Shown in pieces: positions 15,525-24,598 of a DNA stretch of 48,228 nucleotides. Origin of the DNA: Auraticoccus cholistanensis (GTDB lineage: Bacteria > Actinomycetota > Actinomycetes > Propionibacteriales > Propionibacteriaceae); contig NZ_WPCU01000010.1 in the NCBI RefSeq assembly GCF_009742705.1, positions 129,838-178,065 of the forward strand. The letters run 5' to 3'. The notes under the pieces were generated by a model. The model did not search any database. It was given only the letters and a program-made list of their open reading frames with translations, and was not told the DNA's origin. Within the stretch, counting starts at the first letter, position 1; every line of letters starts with the position of its first letter. The position numbers and the translations under genes were made by a program.

Positions 15525-16169
15525 TCAGCCGCCGGTGACGCCCCGCACCACGGCGTCCACCGTCCGCTCGGCCGAGCGCCGGAGCTCCTCGGCGGGCAGC
15601 CCCCGCAGCGGGCCGTGCAGCGCGAGCAGGGCGAAGCCGTGCACGGCCGACCAGCAGGGCCACTCGGCTCCCGGACGCTCCTCAGGACGCAGCACACCGG
15701 CCGCGACCAGGCCGTCGAGCGCGTCGACGAGCCGGGCGAGCGGGGCCGGCAGCGGCGGACCGGGCGCGTGGTCGTACCCGGAGCCGGGGCCGGGGCCGGG
15801 CGCGCGGCCGAGCTCGGGCGCGGCGAAGGCCAGCTCGAACCAGCCGGGCTCGCGGAGCGCGAAGTCGATGTAGCCGAGCCCGACGGCGCGCAGCTGCGCC
15901 CGCGCCCGGGCCGCCGGGTCCTCCCCGTCGGGGGTGCCGTCCGGGTGCATCAGCGCCGTCATCTCCTGCTGGACCCGTTCGACCACCGCCTGCAGCAGGC
16001 CGGCTCGGTCGGCGAAGTGGCGGTAGGCGGCGTTGGGCGAGACCCCGACCCGCCGGGTGACGTCCCGCAGCACGAGCGCCGACGGCCCGCCGGCGCGGGT
16101 CAGCTGCAGACCTGCCTCCAGCAGCGCCTCGCGCAGGTTGCCGTGGTGGTACGCCCGGGCCTCGCTCAC
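15525..16169 (-). CDS. TetR-family transcriptional regulator
   Basis: 214 aa from a GTG at 16169 preceded by GGGAGGAGC. The N-terminal HTH reads HHGNLREALLEAGLQL through RDVTRRVGVSPNAAYRHFAD, typical of TetR proteins. The C-terminal half has the WHG-type segment FELAFAAPELGR through WSAVHGFALLALHGPL (TetR_C). It is divergent from the DUF899 gene. Two palindromes in the shared intergenic region (16212-16226 and 16236-16250) are its probable operators, suggesting repression of both genes. Confidence 0.88.
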   Translation of the reverse strand: MSEARAYHHGNLREALLEAGLQLTRAGGPSALVLRDVTRRVGVSPNAAYRHFADRAGLLQAVVERVQQEMTALMHPDGTPDGEDPAARARAQLRAVGLGYIDFALREPGWFELAFAAPELGRAPGPGPGSGYDHAPGPPLPAPLARLVDALDGLVAAGVLRPEERPGAEWPCWSAVHGFALLALHGPLRGLPAEELRRSAERTVDAVVRGVTGG

Positions 16170-16211
16170 CGTCGTGCTCCTCCCTGCAGGTCTTGACCCG
16201 CCGGCCGTGAT

Positions 16212-16226
16212 GTGTACGCTGTCAAC
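16212..16226. promoter_or_regulatory. Palindromic operator 1 (TetR/DUF899 intergenic)
   Basis: GTGTAC-GCT-GTCAAC, an imperfect dyad similar to the perfect one at 16236. Centres are 24 bp apart. Confidence 0.55.
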
Positions 16227-16235
16227 ATAGTCGGT

Positions 16236-16250
16236 GTGGACAGCGTCCAC
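16236..16250. promoter_or_regulatory. Palindromic operator 2 (TetR/DUF899 intergenic)
   Basis: GTGGAC-AGC-GTCCAC, a perfect 6-bp dyad with a 3-base centre, 28 bp before the DUF899 start. It shares the GTGnAC-nnn-GTCnAC pattern with 16212-16226. Confidence 0.6.
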
Positions 16251-16277
16251 ATCGGACGCCCCGGTCGAGGAGGACCC

Positions 16278-16982
16278 ATGAGCACCGTCCCGGACACCCG
16301 CGCGAGCGCCCTGCCTCCGGTGGTGGACACCGCCACCTGGCGCGAGCAGCTCGCCGCGCTGCGGGCCCGCGAGAAGGCGGCCACCCGCGAGCTCGACGCC
16401 ATCGCCGCCCAGCGCCGCCGGCTGCCGATGGTGGAGATGCCCGACTACACGCTGGTGGGCGCGGAGGGACCGGTGCGGCTGGTCGACGTCTTCGACGGCG
16501 CCTCCCAGCTGATCACCTACCACCACATGTGGTCCCCGGGCCGGGAGTGGCAGTGCGGCGGCTGCACCGGCTTCACCTCCCAGTTCACCCGGCTGGAGTT
16601 CCTGCAGGCCTACGACGCCCGCTTCGTCGTGGTCACCCAGGGCCGGATCGATGAGGCGCTCGCCTACCGGGAGAAGGTGGGCAACCAGATGACCTGGTAC
16701 TCCACCGCCGACAGCCCCTTCGGCGCCGACGTCGACGCCCCGCCCGGAGGCGGCTTCGCGGTCAACGTCTTCCTCCGCGACGGCGACCGGGTCTTCCGCA
16801 CCTGGCACACCGACGGCCGCGGCACCGAGCAGATCAGCCACACCTTCGCCCTGGTCGACCTGCTCCCCTGGGGCCGGCAGGAGGCGTGGCAGGACTCCCC
16901 GCCCGGGTGGCCGCAGAGCCCGACCTACGAGCGCTGGCTAGACTCCCCCGACATCGCCCGGCTCTACGGACCCCGGGGCTGA
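16278..16982 (+). CDS. DUF899 thioredoxin-like protein
   Basis: 234 aa. Recognised as DUF899 by RRRLPMVEMPDYTL, the SQLITYHHMW strand, and the CxxC-bearing WQCGGCTGFTSQF (CGGC, about residues 95-98). That places it in the thioredoxin-like superfamily; no substrate is known. The ATG at 16278 follows GAGGAGGAC. It ends 7 bp before the end of xerC on the opposite strand. It is divergently paired with the TetR regulator and probably controlled by it. Confidence 0.85.
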   Translation: MSTVPDTRASALPPVVDTATWREQLAALRAREKAATRELDAIAAQRRRLPMVEMPDYTLVGAEGPVRLVDVFDGASQLITYHHMWSPGREWQCGGCTGFTSQFTRLEFLQAYDARFVVVTQGRIDEALAYREKVGNQMTWYSTADSPFGADVDAPPGGGFAVNVFLRDGDRVFRTWHTDGRGTEQISHTFALVDLLPWGRQEAWQDSPPGWPQSPTYERWLDSPDIARLYGPRG

Positions 16983-16989
16983 CAGCGGC

Positions 16990-17892
16990 TCAGGCCCGCG
17001 GGTGGGCCTGCTCGAAGGCGCTGCGCAGCCGCTCGGTGGTGACGTGGGTGTAGATCTGCGTCGTCGCCAGCGAGGCGTGGCCGAGCAGCTCCTGCACGCT
17101 GCGCAGGTCGGCCCCGCCCTCCAGCAGGTGGGTGGCCATGGCGTGCCGCAGCCCGTGCGGCCCCAGGTCGGGAGCACCCTCCACCCCTGCCAGCGCGCGG
17201 TGCACGATGCGGCGGACCACCCGCTGGTCGAGCCGGGCCCCCCGCTCCCCCACGAACACGGCCTGCCCGGCCGCGGGCCCGGCCAGCCGGCCGCGGACCT
17301 CCAGCCAGGCCTGCAGCGCCCGCCAGGCCGGCGCCCCGACCGGGACCGACCGCTCCTTGTCGCCCTTGCCCAGCACCCGCAGCACCCGGCGGTCGGGGTC
17401 GACGGCGCCGAGGTCGAGCCCGCACAGCTCAGAGACCCGGATGCCGCAGGCGTAGAGCACCTCGAGCAGGGCCGCGTCCCGGCGGGCCAGCGGCGTGTCC
17501 TCCTGGGTGACCGCCTCCACCGCCCGCGCCAGCACCGCCTCGGCGGCCCGCTGGTCCAGGGTGGGCGGTAGCCGCCGTCCCAGCCGCGGTGAGCGCAGCG
17601 CCTGCGCCGGGTCGTGGGCCAGGTCTCCGCGACGGTGCAGCCAGCCGAAGAAGCCCCGCACGGCGGCGGCCCGGCGCTGCAGCGTGCTGCGGGCCATCCC
17701 GCGCGACTGCTGGTTGGCCAGCCAGCTGCGGAGGTCGGCCAGCCCCACCTCGGCCAGGTCGGTGCGGCCCAGCCGGCGCAGGTGCTCCAGCAGCCCCTCG
17801 ACGTCGCGGGCGTAGGCGCGCAAGGTGTGCGGGGAGAGGTGCTCGTCCAGCTCGAGGGCGCGCAGCCAGGCCGACCGCTCCTCCTCACCCAT
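16990..17892 (-). CDS. xerC: Tyrosine recombinase XerC
   Basis: 300 aa. Resolves chromosome dimers at dif together with XerD. The N-terminal SAM-like core-binding domain ([20 protein letters not shown]) is followed by the catalytic domain with R in [14 protein letters not shown] in [12 protein letters not shown], HxxR in [20 protein letters not shown] in LLGHAS and the nucleophile Tyr in TTQIYTHVT. The ATG at 17892 is used; a GTG two codons upstream is possible. It is a normal housekeeping Xer, not linked to the element at 2.9-8.8 kb. Confidence 0.93.
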   Translation of the reverse strand: MGEEERSAWLRALELDEHLSPHTLRAYARDVEGLLEHLRRLGRTDLAEVGLADLRSWLANQQSRGMARSTLQRRAAAVRGFFGWLHRRGDLAHDPAQALRSPRLGRRLPPTLDQRAAEAVLARAVEAVTQEDTPLARRDAALLEVLYACGIRVSELCGLDLGAVDPDRRVLRVLGKGDKERSVPVGAPAWRALQAWLEVRGRLAGPAAGQAVFVGERGARLDQRVVRRIVHRALAGVEGAPDLGPHGLRHAMATHLLEGGADLRSVQELLGHASLATTQIYTHVTTERLRSAFEQAHPRA

Positions 17893-17983
17893 CGCCACGC
17901 CGTGATGCTAGGCCGCCGCCGGCCCCGGACCGGTCAGCGACATCAGCGGCCCCCCGCCCGGGGGCGGGCGGTAGCCTCGAGCC

Positions 17984-19084
17984 ATGGCTGAGTCCGACGA
18001 CCGAGCGTCCACCACCGGCCCGGACGACGCGCCCGAGCTGCCGCTGGGGGGCGTCCTCTACGTGGGCGGCTACACCACCCGCGAGGGAGCGCAGCGTCTC
18101 GGCGTCGAGGCCTACCGGCTGGACTCCGCCGGACCCGACGGCGTCGGGGTCAGCGAGCTGCCCGCGGTGGCGCTGCACTCCCCCACCTACCTGGTGCGCC
18201 ACCCCAGCCACCCCGTGCTCTACGCCGTGGGCGAGACCGAGCCCACCACCGTCAGCGCGCTGCGGATCGGTGCGGACCAGACCCTGGAGCTGCTCAACAC
18301 CGTCGTCGCCGACGGCAGCGGGGGCTGCCACCTGGCCGTCGACGAGACGGGGCAGTACCTGGTGGTGGCCCACTACGGCAGCGGTGGCGTCTCCAGCTTC
18401 GCCATCACCTCCGACGGCCGGCTGTCGGAGCAGGTCGACCACTGGACCTTCCACGGCAGCGGACCCGACGCCGACCGCCAGGACGCCCCGCACGCCCACC
18501 AGGTGGTGCCCCACGCCGGCCGCCTGCTGGTCGCCGACCTCGGCACCGACCGCGTGCACCAGCTCCACCTCGACCCGGAGGGCCACCTGGGGCTGGCCGA
18601 CGACCCGGTGGTGCTGCCGGCCGGCTCGGGCCCGCGTCACCTGGTGGTGACCGGGGACCACCTGGCGGTGGCCTGCGAGCTGTCGTGCCAGCTGTGGCTC
18701 GCCCGCCGCCGCGGGGGCGAGTGGGTGCAGGTCGACCTGGTGCCCAGCACCTCCGCCGAGGTCGACGAGGACTCCCCCTGCTACCCGTCGGCGCTGCGCC
18801 TCGACGGCACCCGGCTCGTGGTGGGCAACCGCGGCCCCGACACCTTCGCCGTCTTCGAGCTGGACCCCGAGCACGACCGGCTGGTCCCGGTGGCCGAGGT
18901 GGGCACCGGCGGCAGCTGGCCACGCGACCTCCTCCTCACCGCGAGCCACCTGTGGGTGGCCAACGAGCGCGGGGACGCCGTGGTGGCCCACCGCCGCCCC
19001 ACCGACCCCGACGGCAGCTGGGTGCTCGACTTCGAGATCCCGACCGCGGCGCCGTCGACGCTGCTGCTGGCCGAGCCGTCCTGA
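17984..19084 (+). CDS. Lactonase-family beta-propeller protein (6-phosphogluconolactonase-like)
   Basis: 366 aa with repeated propeller blades. It begins LYVGGYTTREGAQRLGVEAY, then HPSHPVLYAVGET, GGCHLAVDETGQYLVVAHYG, DAPHAHQVVPHAGRLLVADL, GPRHLVVTGDHLAVACEL and GSWPRDLLLTASHLWVANER. These are diagnostic of the seven-bladed lactonase family (PF10282), which includes Pgl-type 6-phosphogluconolactonases and muconate cyclo-isomerase-like proteins. No signal peptide, so cytoplasmic. The actual lactone substrate is not evident. It starts 92 bp downstream of the divergent xerC. Confidence 0.85.
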   Translation: MAESDDRASTTGPDDAPELPLGGVLYVGGYTTREGAQRLGVEAYRLDSAGPDGVGVSELPAVALHSPTYLVRHPSHPVLYAVGETEPTTVSALRIGADQTLELLNTVVADGSGGCHLAVDETGQYLVVAHYGSGGVSSFAITSDGRLSEQVDHWTFHGSGPDADRQDAPHAHQVVPHAGRLLVADLGTDRVHQLHLDPEGHLGLADDPVVLPAGSGPRHLVVTGDHLAVACELSCQLWLARRRGGEWVQVDLVPSTSAEVDEDSPCYPSALRLDGTRLVVGNRGPDTFAVFELDPEHDRLVPVAEVGTGGSWPRDLLLTASHLWVANERGDAVVAHRRPTDPDGSWVLDFEIPTAAPSTLLLAEPS

Positions 19085-19108
19085 CCGGGCCGGTACGATC
19101 CGGAGGTC

Positions 19109-19127
19109 CCCGGGCGCAGCGCCCGGG
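19109..19127 (+). terminator. GC-rich hairpin upstream of def
   Basis: CCCGGGC-GCAGC-GCCCGGG, a 7-bp stem 25 bases after the lactonase stop and 33 bases before def. It may be a weak terminator or a leader structure. Confidence 0.4.
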
Positions 19128-19160
19128 TCCCGACGGCCACGACGGAGGACCTCCCGCCCG

Positions 19161-19766
19161 ATGAACGCACCCGACCTGACCACCGGTGGCACCGTGCGCC
19201 CGATCACCCGCTGGGGCACCCCGGTGATGCACGCGCCGACCCGGCCGGTCACCAGCTTCGACGAGGAGCTGCACGCCCTGGTCCGCGACATGTTCGCCAC
19301 CATGGCGGCGGCGGAGGGCGTCGGGCTGGCCGCCACCCAGGTCGGGGTCGACCTGGCGGTCTTCGTCTACGACTGCCCCGACGAGGACGACCGGCGCCAC
19401 GTCGGCGTCGTCTGCAACCCCACGGTGACCCTGCCCGAGGGTCGCGCGCGCAAGCTGGAGTCCGCCGACGAGGGCTGCCTCTCCTTCCCCGGCGCCTGGG
19501 CGCCGCTGTCGCGGCCGGACCACGCGGTCTGCACCGGCCAGGACGCCACCGGCGCCGACGTGGAGGTGGTGGGCACCGGCATGCTGGCCCGCTGCCTGCA
19601 GCACGAGACCGACCACCTGGCCGGCACCGTGTTCGGCGACCGGCTGCCCGGACGGATCCGCAAGAAGCTGCAGGCCCAGCACGAGCGGATGGCCTCGCGC
19701 TACCCCGACGACTGGCCGGTCAGCCCCCGGCTGCCCCTGCAGCAGGTCGAGGACGAGCAGGGCTGA
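19161..19766 (+). CDS. def: Peptide deformylase
   Basis: 201 aa. Removes the formyl group from nascent N-termini. All three family motifs are intact: GVGLAATQVG (about residues 54-63), EGCLSFPG (about 108-115, metal-ligand Cys), and QHETDHLAG (about 151-159, HExxH-type metal ligands). ATG at 19161. Confidence 0.96.
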   Translation: MNAPDLTTGGTVRPITRWGTPVMHAPTRPVTSFDEELHALVRDMFATMAAAEGVGLAATQVGVDLAVFVYDCPDEDDRRHVGVVCNPTVTLPEGRARKLESADEGCLSFPGAWAPLSRPDHAVCTGQDATGADVEVVGTGMLARCLQHETDHLAGTVFGDRLPGRIRKKLQAQHERMASRYPDDWPVSPRLPLQQVEDEQG

Positions 19767-19792
19767 CTCCCGGCGGGGACGCCCCCGGCGGC

Positions 19793-20701
19793 TCAGGCCG
19801 GGCGGGTGATGCCGGCTGCGGCCAGCCGGCGCGCCACCTCCTCGGCCGGCACCCGCTCGCCGACCGTCGGGTGGGCGGTGACCGGGGCCACCGCGTGGAC
19901 GACGGTCCCGGGCAGCACGTGCACGAGCCCGAAGGCCTGCTCGCCGTCCTGCCCCCGGGTGCCGCCGCCCTCGGCCAGCAGGTCCTGGGTGTAGGCGAGC
20001 CCGCTGGCGGCGTGGACCGGGATCCCGGCGAAGGTGGCCGAGACGGTGTGGTGGACGTGGCCCGCCAGGACGGCGCGGACGTCGCTGCCGGCCAGCACCT
20101 CGGCCAGCCGGGCCTGGCCGCGGAGCTCCACGGTGAGGGCGAGGTCGAGCAGGGTGGGCGCCGGCGGGTGGTGGACCACCAGCACGGTGCCCAGCGGCGC
20201 CGGCTCGGCCAGCACCGCCGCCAGCCAGCCGAGCTGCTCCTCGTCCACGGCACCCCAGTGGGCCCCAGGCACGCTGGAGTCGACCACGAGCACCCGCAGA
20301 CCGCCGAACCGGTGCACCGAGCGGACCGGCGCGTCGGCCGGTGCACCTGGCTCACCGGCCCCGTCCAGCAGGTGCTGGCGCAGCGCCGCCCGGTCGTCGT
20401 GGTTGCCGCAGGCCACCACGACCTCGGCGCCCAGCCGCTCGGCCACGGGCCACACCAGCGAGCGCAGCGTGCGGTAGGCGGCCGGCTCGCCCCGGTCGGC
20501 CAGGTCGCCGGAGAGCACCAGCGCGTCCGGCCGCACGCCGCTGCGCTCGAGCCGGTCCAGGGCCGCGGCGAGCCGGCGGGTGGAGTCGACCGCGCCGTAC
20601 AGCGGGGACCCGTCGCCGGTGATGTGCAGGTCGGTGAGGTGGGCCAGCACGACCGACGGCCGCGGGTACTCGGTGGTCGTCGTCGGGACTGCGGTGGTCA
20701 T
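19793..20701 (-). CDS. Calcineurin-like metallophosphoesterase (CpdA type)
   Basis: 302 aa with the complete metal-binding motif set: LTDLHI (D-x-H), LSGDLADRG (GD), ACGNHDDRA (GNHD), VVHHPPAPT and LAGHVHHT (GHxH). It is close in layout to cyclic-nucleotide phosphodiesterase CpdA and related glycerophosphodiesterases. Its ATG overlaps the LacI stop (ATGA), making it the last gene of the transporter operon. That context suggests it hydrolyses an imported phosphodiester, which is inference. Confidence 0.85.
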   Translation of the reverse strand: MTTAVPTTTTEYPRPSVVLAHLTDLHITGDGSPLYGAVDSTRRLAAALDRLERSGVRPDALVLSGDLADRGEPAAYRTLRSLVWPVAERLGAEVVVACGNHDDRAALRQHLLDGAGEPGAPADAPVRSVHRFGGLRVLVVDSSVPGAHWGAVDEEQLGWLAAVLAEPAPLGTVLVVHHPPAPTLLDLALTVELRGQARLAEVLAGSDVRAVLAGHVHHTVSATFAGIPVHAASGLAYTQDLLAEGGGTRGQDGEQAFGLVHVLPGTVVHAVAPVTAHPTVGERVPAEEVARRLAAAGITRPA

Positions 20702-21699
20702 CGGGGCTCCGGTTCGGTGAGGGTGCGGCCCGGGACGAGCTCCCCGCGCCACGAGCGGTGGGTGGGTACGGACAGCGGCTCGTCCGCGAGGAGCCCGGCC
20801 AGCCGGGCCACGGCGGCCTCGGCCGCCTCCTCCACGGGCATCCGCACGGTGGTCAGGCCCAGCAGGTCGACTCCCGGCATGAGGCCGTCCCAGCCGGTGG
20901 TCGAGGCGGACGCACCCCGGGTGGCGAGGGCGCGCAGCACCGCCAGCTGGCGGACGTCGGAGGCGCACAGCACGGCGGTGGCACCGGCGTCGACCTCGGC
21001 GAGCGCCGCCCCGACCCCGTCGGTCGGGTCGGGTCCGGTGGCGACCCGCCTCACGTCGAGGCCGGCGAGGGCCCCGGCCAGCGCCTCGGCGCGCAGGTGC
21101 TCGCCGTAGGAGGTCTCCGGGGCGGCCCCGAGCACCACCACCCGGCGGTGCCCGAGCGCCCGGACCCGCTCCGCCAGCTGGTGGCCGTGCCACTCCTCGT
21201 CGTAGGACTCGGCGAAGACCCGGGCGCTGGCCTCGGGACGTCCGACCCGCACCATCGGCACCTCGGCGGCGAACGGCTCCAGCTGGGTTGAGTCGACCCC
21301 GCCGGTGGCGACCAGCAGCCCGGCCACCCGCATGCCCAGCAGCCGGCGCAGCGCCTGCACCTGCCGCTCGCCGCGGGGGTCGGAGCCGATGGTCACGGTG
21401 ATCAGCTCGACGCCGGCGCGGACGGCCGCCACCTCCAGGCAGGAGAACAGCTGCCCGTAGACGGGGTTGGCGGCGTCGCGCAGCATCAGCCCGATCACCC
21501 CGGTGCCGCCGGCCGCCAGCTCGGTGGCCATCAGGTTCGGGACGTAGCCCAGCTCCTCGGCGGCCCGCCGGACCCGCTCGCGGGTGGCCGGGGCGATCCT
21601 GCCCTGGCCGCGCAGCGCCCGGGTGGCGGTGGCGCGGGAGACGCCGACCGCCCGGGCCACGTCCTCGATCCGCACGCCGAGGGCCCGCTGGTCAGCCAC
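20698..21699 (-). CDS. LacI-family transcriptional regulator
   Basis: 333 aa. N-terminal HTH VRIEDVARAVGVSRATATRALRG and hinge GYVPNLMATELAAGGTGVIG, followed by a periplasmic-binding-like effector domain. GTG start, overlapping the permease stop by 8 bp; its own stop overlaps the metallophosphoesterase ATG. It likely represses its own operon by binding an 18-bp CG-centred palindrome (25746-25763) before the substrate-binding protein gene. Confidence 0.9.
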   Translation of the reverse strand: MADQRALGVRIEDVARAVGVSRATATRALRGQGRIAPATRERVRRAAEELGYVPNLMATELAAGGTGVIGLMLRDAANPVYGQLFSCLEVAAVRAGVELITVTIGSDPRGERQVQALRRLLGMRVAGLLVATGGVDSTQLEPFAAEVPMVRVGRPEASARVFAESYDEEWHGHQLAERVRALGHRRVVVLGAAPETSYGEHLRAEALAGALAGLDVRRVATGPDPTDGVGAALAEVDAGATAVLCASDVRQLAVLRALATRGASASTTGWDGLMPGVDLLGLTTVRMPVEEAAEAAVARLAGLLADEPLSVPTHRSWRGELVPGRTLTEPEPR

Positions 21700-23515
21700 G
21701 TCGCCGGGCTCCTGCGCCGCGGCGCCCGTAGACCAGCCAGAGGACGAGCCCCTGCACCACCATCAGCAGCACGGTGTAGACGAAGGTGATCCCCATCGAC
21801 TGCACGTTCGCCTCCCCCTCGGTGGACCGCTTGATCGCGATGCCCAGCGGCTCGAACAGGGGGTGGTACAGGAACACGGCGGCATCGTAGTCATCGAGCA
21901 GGCTGGTGAAGTTGAGCGCGGCGACCGCCGCCATGGTGGGGGCGATCACCGGCACGACCACCCGGCGGATGGTGGTCAGCTGCCCGGCGCCGAGGATCCG
22001 GGCGGCGTCCTCCAGCTCGTCGGGGACGGCGGCGAAGGCCGCCTTGAGCAGGCGCAGCGTGAAGGGGATCTTGACGATCACGTAGGCGATCCCGAGCAGC
22101 ACCACGGTGCCGGTCAGCACCTGCCCGCCCACCAGCAGCCGCGGCCGGTCGAAGGTCATCACCAGCCCGAGGGCGATCAGGATGGTGGGCAGGATCCAGG
22201 GGATGTGCAGCACGTACTCGAGCAGGCTGCTCAGCCAGCCCCGCCAGCGGGTCAGCGCGCGGGCGACCAGCAGCAGCCCCAGCACCACCGCCGCCGAGGC
22301 CAGCCCGGAGTAGACCACCGAGACCACGAAGGGGCCCAGTGCGTCGGCGCTGGTCAGCACGCCGACCCAGTGGTCGGTGGTCAGGTCGGCGGCCGTGATC
22401 GAGCCCGACATGATGGCCCGGGCGTCGACGAAGGAGAAGGCGACCGCGCAGAGCACCGGGAAGACGTAGACCGCCCACAGCGCCCAGGCGAGCACGTGCA
22501 CCACGACCGAGCCCCACCGGGTCTGGAACGGCTGCGGGGTGATCGGGACGGCGACCTTGGCCACCGCGAAGTAGGTGCCGCCGCGCTCCACCCGGTTCAT
22601 CAGCGCCAGCAGCACGATGGTGGCCAGGCCGAGCAGGATGGCCAGCAGCGCGGCGACGTCGCGGGAGGAGGAGGACCGGGCGAAGGTGAGGATCATCGGC
22701 GCCACCGTCTGGAAGTCCTCACCGCCCAGCACCAGCGGCGCGGTCAGCGCCCCCAGGCCGGTCAGGAAGGTCAGCACGGTGACCGCGAACAGCATCGGCC
22801 GCAGCGCGGGGATGACGATGCGCCGCAGGATGGTCGCGGTGGAGGCGCCCATCAGCCGGGCGGCCTCGATGGCCTGGTGGTCGATCCCGGCCAGGGCGGC
22901 GGAGAGGAACAGCATGTGGTTGGTGGTGGTGGCGAAGGTCATCACCGCGACCACCGCCGCGAACCCGGAGAACCAGTCGCGGTCCAGGTCGGGCCACCAC
23001 TGCGCCAGCGCGTTGGTGACGAAGCCGTAGCGGCCGTAGATGAAGCTGTAGCCCGCGGCCAGCACGATGCCGCCGTAGACGAAGGTGGTGGCGTAGCCGA
23101 GCCACAGCACCCGCCGGGCGCGCATCCGGAACCAGCCGGTGACCAGCACGATGAAGACGCCGACCACGTTGACGGTGACGGCGAGGGTGGCGGCCAGCAG
23201 CACGCTGTTGCCCAGCGAGCGCAGCGCCCGCTCGCTGGAGAGCAGCCGCTCGAAGGCGCTGAGGCTGAGACGGCCGTCGGGGACGAAGGTGGCCAGCAGC
23301 AACGTCGCGTTGGGCATCACCAGGAAGGCGGCGGAGAACCAGAGCACCCCGACCAGGACCACCACGCCGAGCGGTGAGCGGAGCATGCGCCGGGTGGCGC
23401 CGCGACGTCGTGCCGGCGGCGGCGGCGCGTCCACCACGGCGGCGGCCGGCAGCGCGGCGCCGTCGGCCTGCAGGGGTGCGCCGCCGGCGGCGACCGGACC
23501 GTGCGGTGCGCTCAC
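21692..23515 (-). CDS. ABC transporter permease, two fused domains (Fe3+/phosphonate type)
   Basis: 607 aa with about 12 hydrophobic segments and two copies of the inner-membrane EAA loop: EAARLMGASTATILRRIVIP (first half) and EDAARILGAGQLTTIRRVVV (second half). Fused double permeases are typical of SfuB/FbpB ferric-iron and PhnU2-type 2-aminoethylphosphonate systems. The start overlaps the ATPase stop by 4 bp. It works with the ATPase at 23512 and the binding protein at 24599. Confidence 0.9.
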   Translation of the reverse strand: MSAPHGPVAAGGAPLQADGAALPAAAVVDAPPPPARRRGATRRMLRSPLGVVVLVGVLWFSAAFLVMPNATLLLATFVPDGRLSLSAFERLLSSERALRSLGNSVLLAATLAVTVNVVGVFIVLVTGWFRMRARRVLWLGYATTFVYGGIVLAAGYSFIYGRYGFVTNALAQWWPDLDRDWFSGFAAVVAVMTFATTTNHMLFLSAALAGIDHQAIEAARLMGASTATILRRIVIPALRPMLFAVTVLTFLTGLGALTAPLVLGGEDFQTVAPMILTFARSSSSRDVAALLAILLGLATIVLLALMNRVERGGTYFAVAKVAVPITPQPFQTRWGSVVVHVLAWALWAVYVFPVLCAVAFSFVDARAIMSGSITAADLTTDHWVGVLTSADALGPFVVSVVYSGLASAAVVLGLLLVARALTRWRGWLSSLLEYVLHIPWILPTILIALGLVMTFDRPRLLVGGQVLTGTVVLLGIAYVIVKIPFTLRLLKAAFAAVPDELEDAARILGAGQLTTIRRVVVPVIAPTMAAVAALNFTSLLDDYDAAVFLYHPLFEPLGIAIKRSTEGEANVQSMGITFVYTVLLMVVQGLVLWLVYGRRGAGARRRG

Positions 23516-24540
23516 GCCGCCGCCCCGTACTGGTGCACGGCCGACACCTCGACCCGGGCCCGGACGCGGTCCCCCACCTCGACCCGGGCGGCCTCGGCGC
23601 TGGGCACCGAGGCCAGCAGGCGGGCGCCGGCCGCCTCGAGCTCGACCAGCGTGGTCGAGCCCCGGTAGGCGCAGGAGAGCACCACGGCCGGCAGGTCGCC
23701 GGAGCCGCTCTCCGCCGGGTCGCGGTCGTCGGCGGCCGTGACCGAGACGTGCTCGGGGCGCACCCAGGCGTCGCGGCCGGCGTCCACGCCGGCACCGGCG
23801 AGCGCGGCGCGCTGCTCGGCGCTGAGGTGGGTGGCCTCGCCGATGAAGTCGCAGACGAAGGCGCTGGCGGGCTGCTCGTAGATCTCGCGCGGCGTGCCGA
23901 CCTGCTCCAGCCGTCCCTCCGACAGCACGGCGATGCGGTCGCTGAGGGCCAGCGCCTCCTCCTGGTCGTGGGTGACGTAGACGGTGGTGATGCCGACCTC
24001 GCGCTGCAGCCGCTGCAGCTCCCCGCGGAGCTGGACGCGCAGCTTGGCGTCCAGGTTGGACAGCGGCTCGTCCAGCAGCAGGATGCGGGGCTGCAGCACC
24101 AGCGCCCGGGCGATGGCCACCCGCTGCTGCTGCCCGCCGGACAGCTCGGCCACCCCGCGGGTCAGCTGCTGCGGCCGCAGCCCCACCTGGGCGGCCACCT
24201 CGTCCACCCGGCGGCGCTGCTCGTCGCGGGGGACCCGCTGCACCGAGAGGCCGAAGGCGATGTTCTCGCGCACCGACATGCTGGGGAACAGCGCGTAGCT
24301 CTGGAAGACCATCCCGACGCCACGGCGCTCGCTCGGCACCCGGGTGACGTCGCGGCCGTCGATGTGCAGGGTGCCCGAGGTCGGCTCGACGAACCCGGCC
24401 AGGGACCGCAGCGCGGTCGTCTTGCCGCAGCCCGAGGGGCCCAGCAGGGTGAAGAACTCCCCCTCGCCGATGTCCAGGTCGAGGCCCTGCAGGGCGACGT
24501 GGTCGTCGAAGGAGACGCGCAGCGCGTCGAAGCGGATCAT
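23512..24540 (-). CDS. ABC transporter ATP-binding protein (FbpC/PotA type)
   Basis: 342 aa. Walker A LLGPSGCGKTTALRSLAG, signature AELSGGQQQRVAIARAL, Walker B RILLLDEPLSNLDAKLR, H-loop VYVTHDQEEALALSD. The C-terminal TOBE-like domain (about residues 240-342) fits the polyamine/Fe3+/organophosphate branch. ATG at 24540, 58 bp after the binding-protein gene. Confidence 0.93.
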   Translation of the reverse strand: MIRFDALRVSFDDHVALQGLDLDIGEGEFFTLLGPSGCGKTTALRSLAGFVEPTSGTLHIDGRDVTRVPSERRGVGMVFQSYALFPSMSVRENIAFGLSVQRVPRDEQRRRVDEVAAQVGLRPQQLTRGVAELSGGQQQRVAIARALVLQPRILLLDEPLSNLDAKLRVQLRGELQRLQREVGITTVYVTHDQEEALALSDRIAVLSEGRLEQVGTPREIYEQPASAFVCDFIGEATHLSAEQRAALAGAGVDAGRDAWVRPEHVSVTAADDRDPAESGSGDLPAVVLSCAYRGSTTLVELEAAGARLLASVPSAEAARVEVGDRVRARVEVSAVHQYGAAA

Positions 24541-24598
24541 CGGGGCTCCTCGGGGTCGGCGGCGGCGGGACGGGAGCCGTCCCGCCGCCGTCGTGGGA

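Noticed and set aside
16990-17892. Phage-type tyrosine integrase
   Set aside because: Size, motif set and lack of nearby att or foreign DNA fit the housekeeping XerC.
21584-23377. 597-codon plus-strand frame rich in His, Gln and Gly
   Set aside because: Antisense of the fused ABC permease; low-complexity composition typical of high-GC shadow frames.
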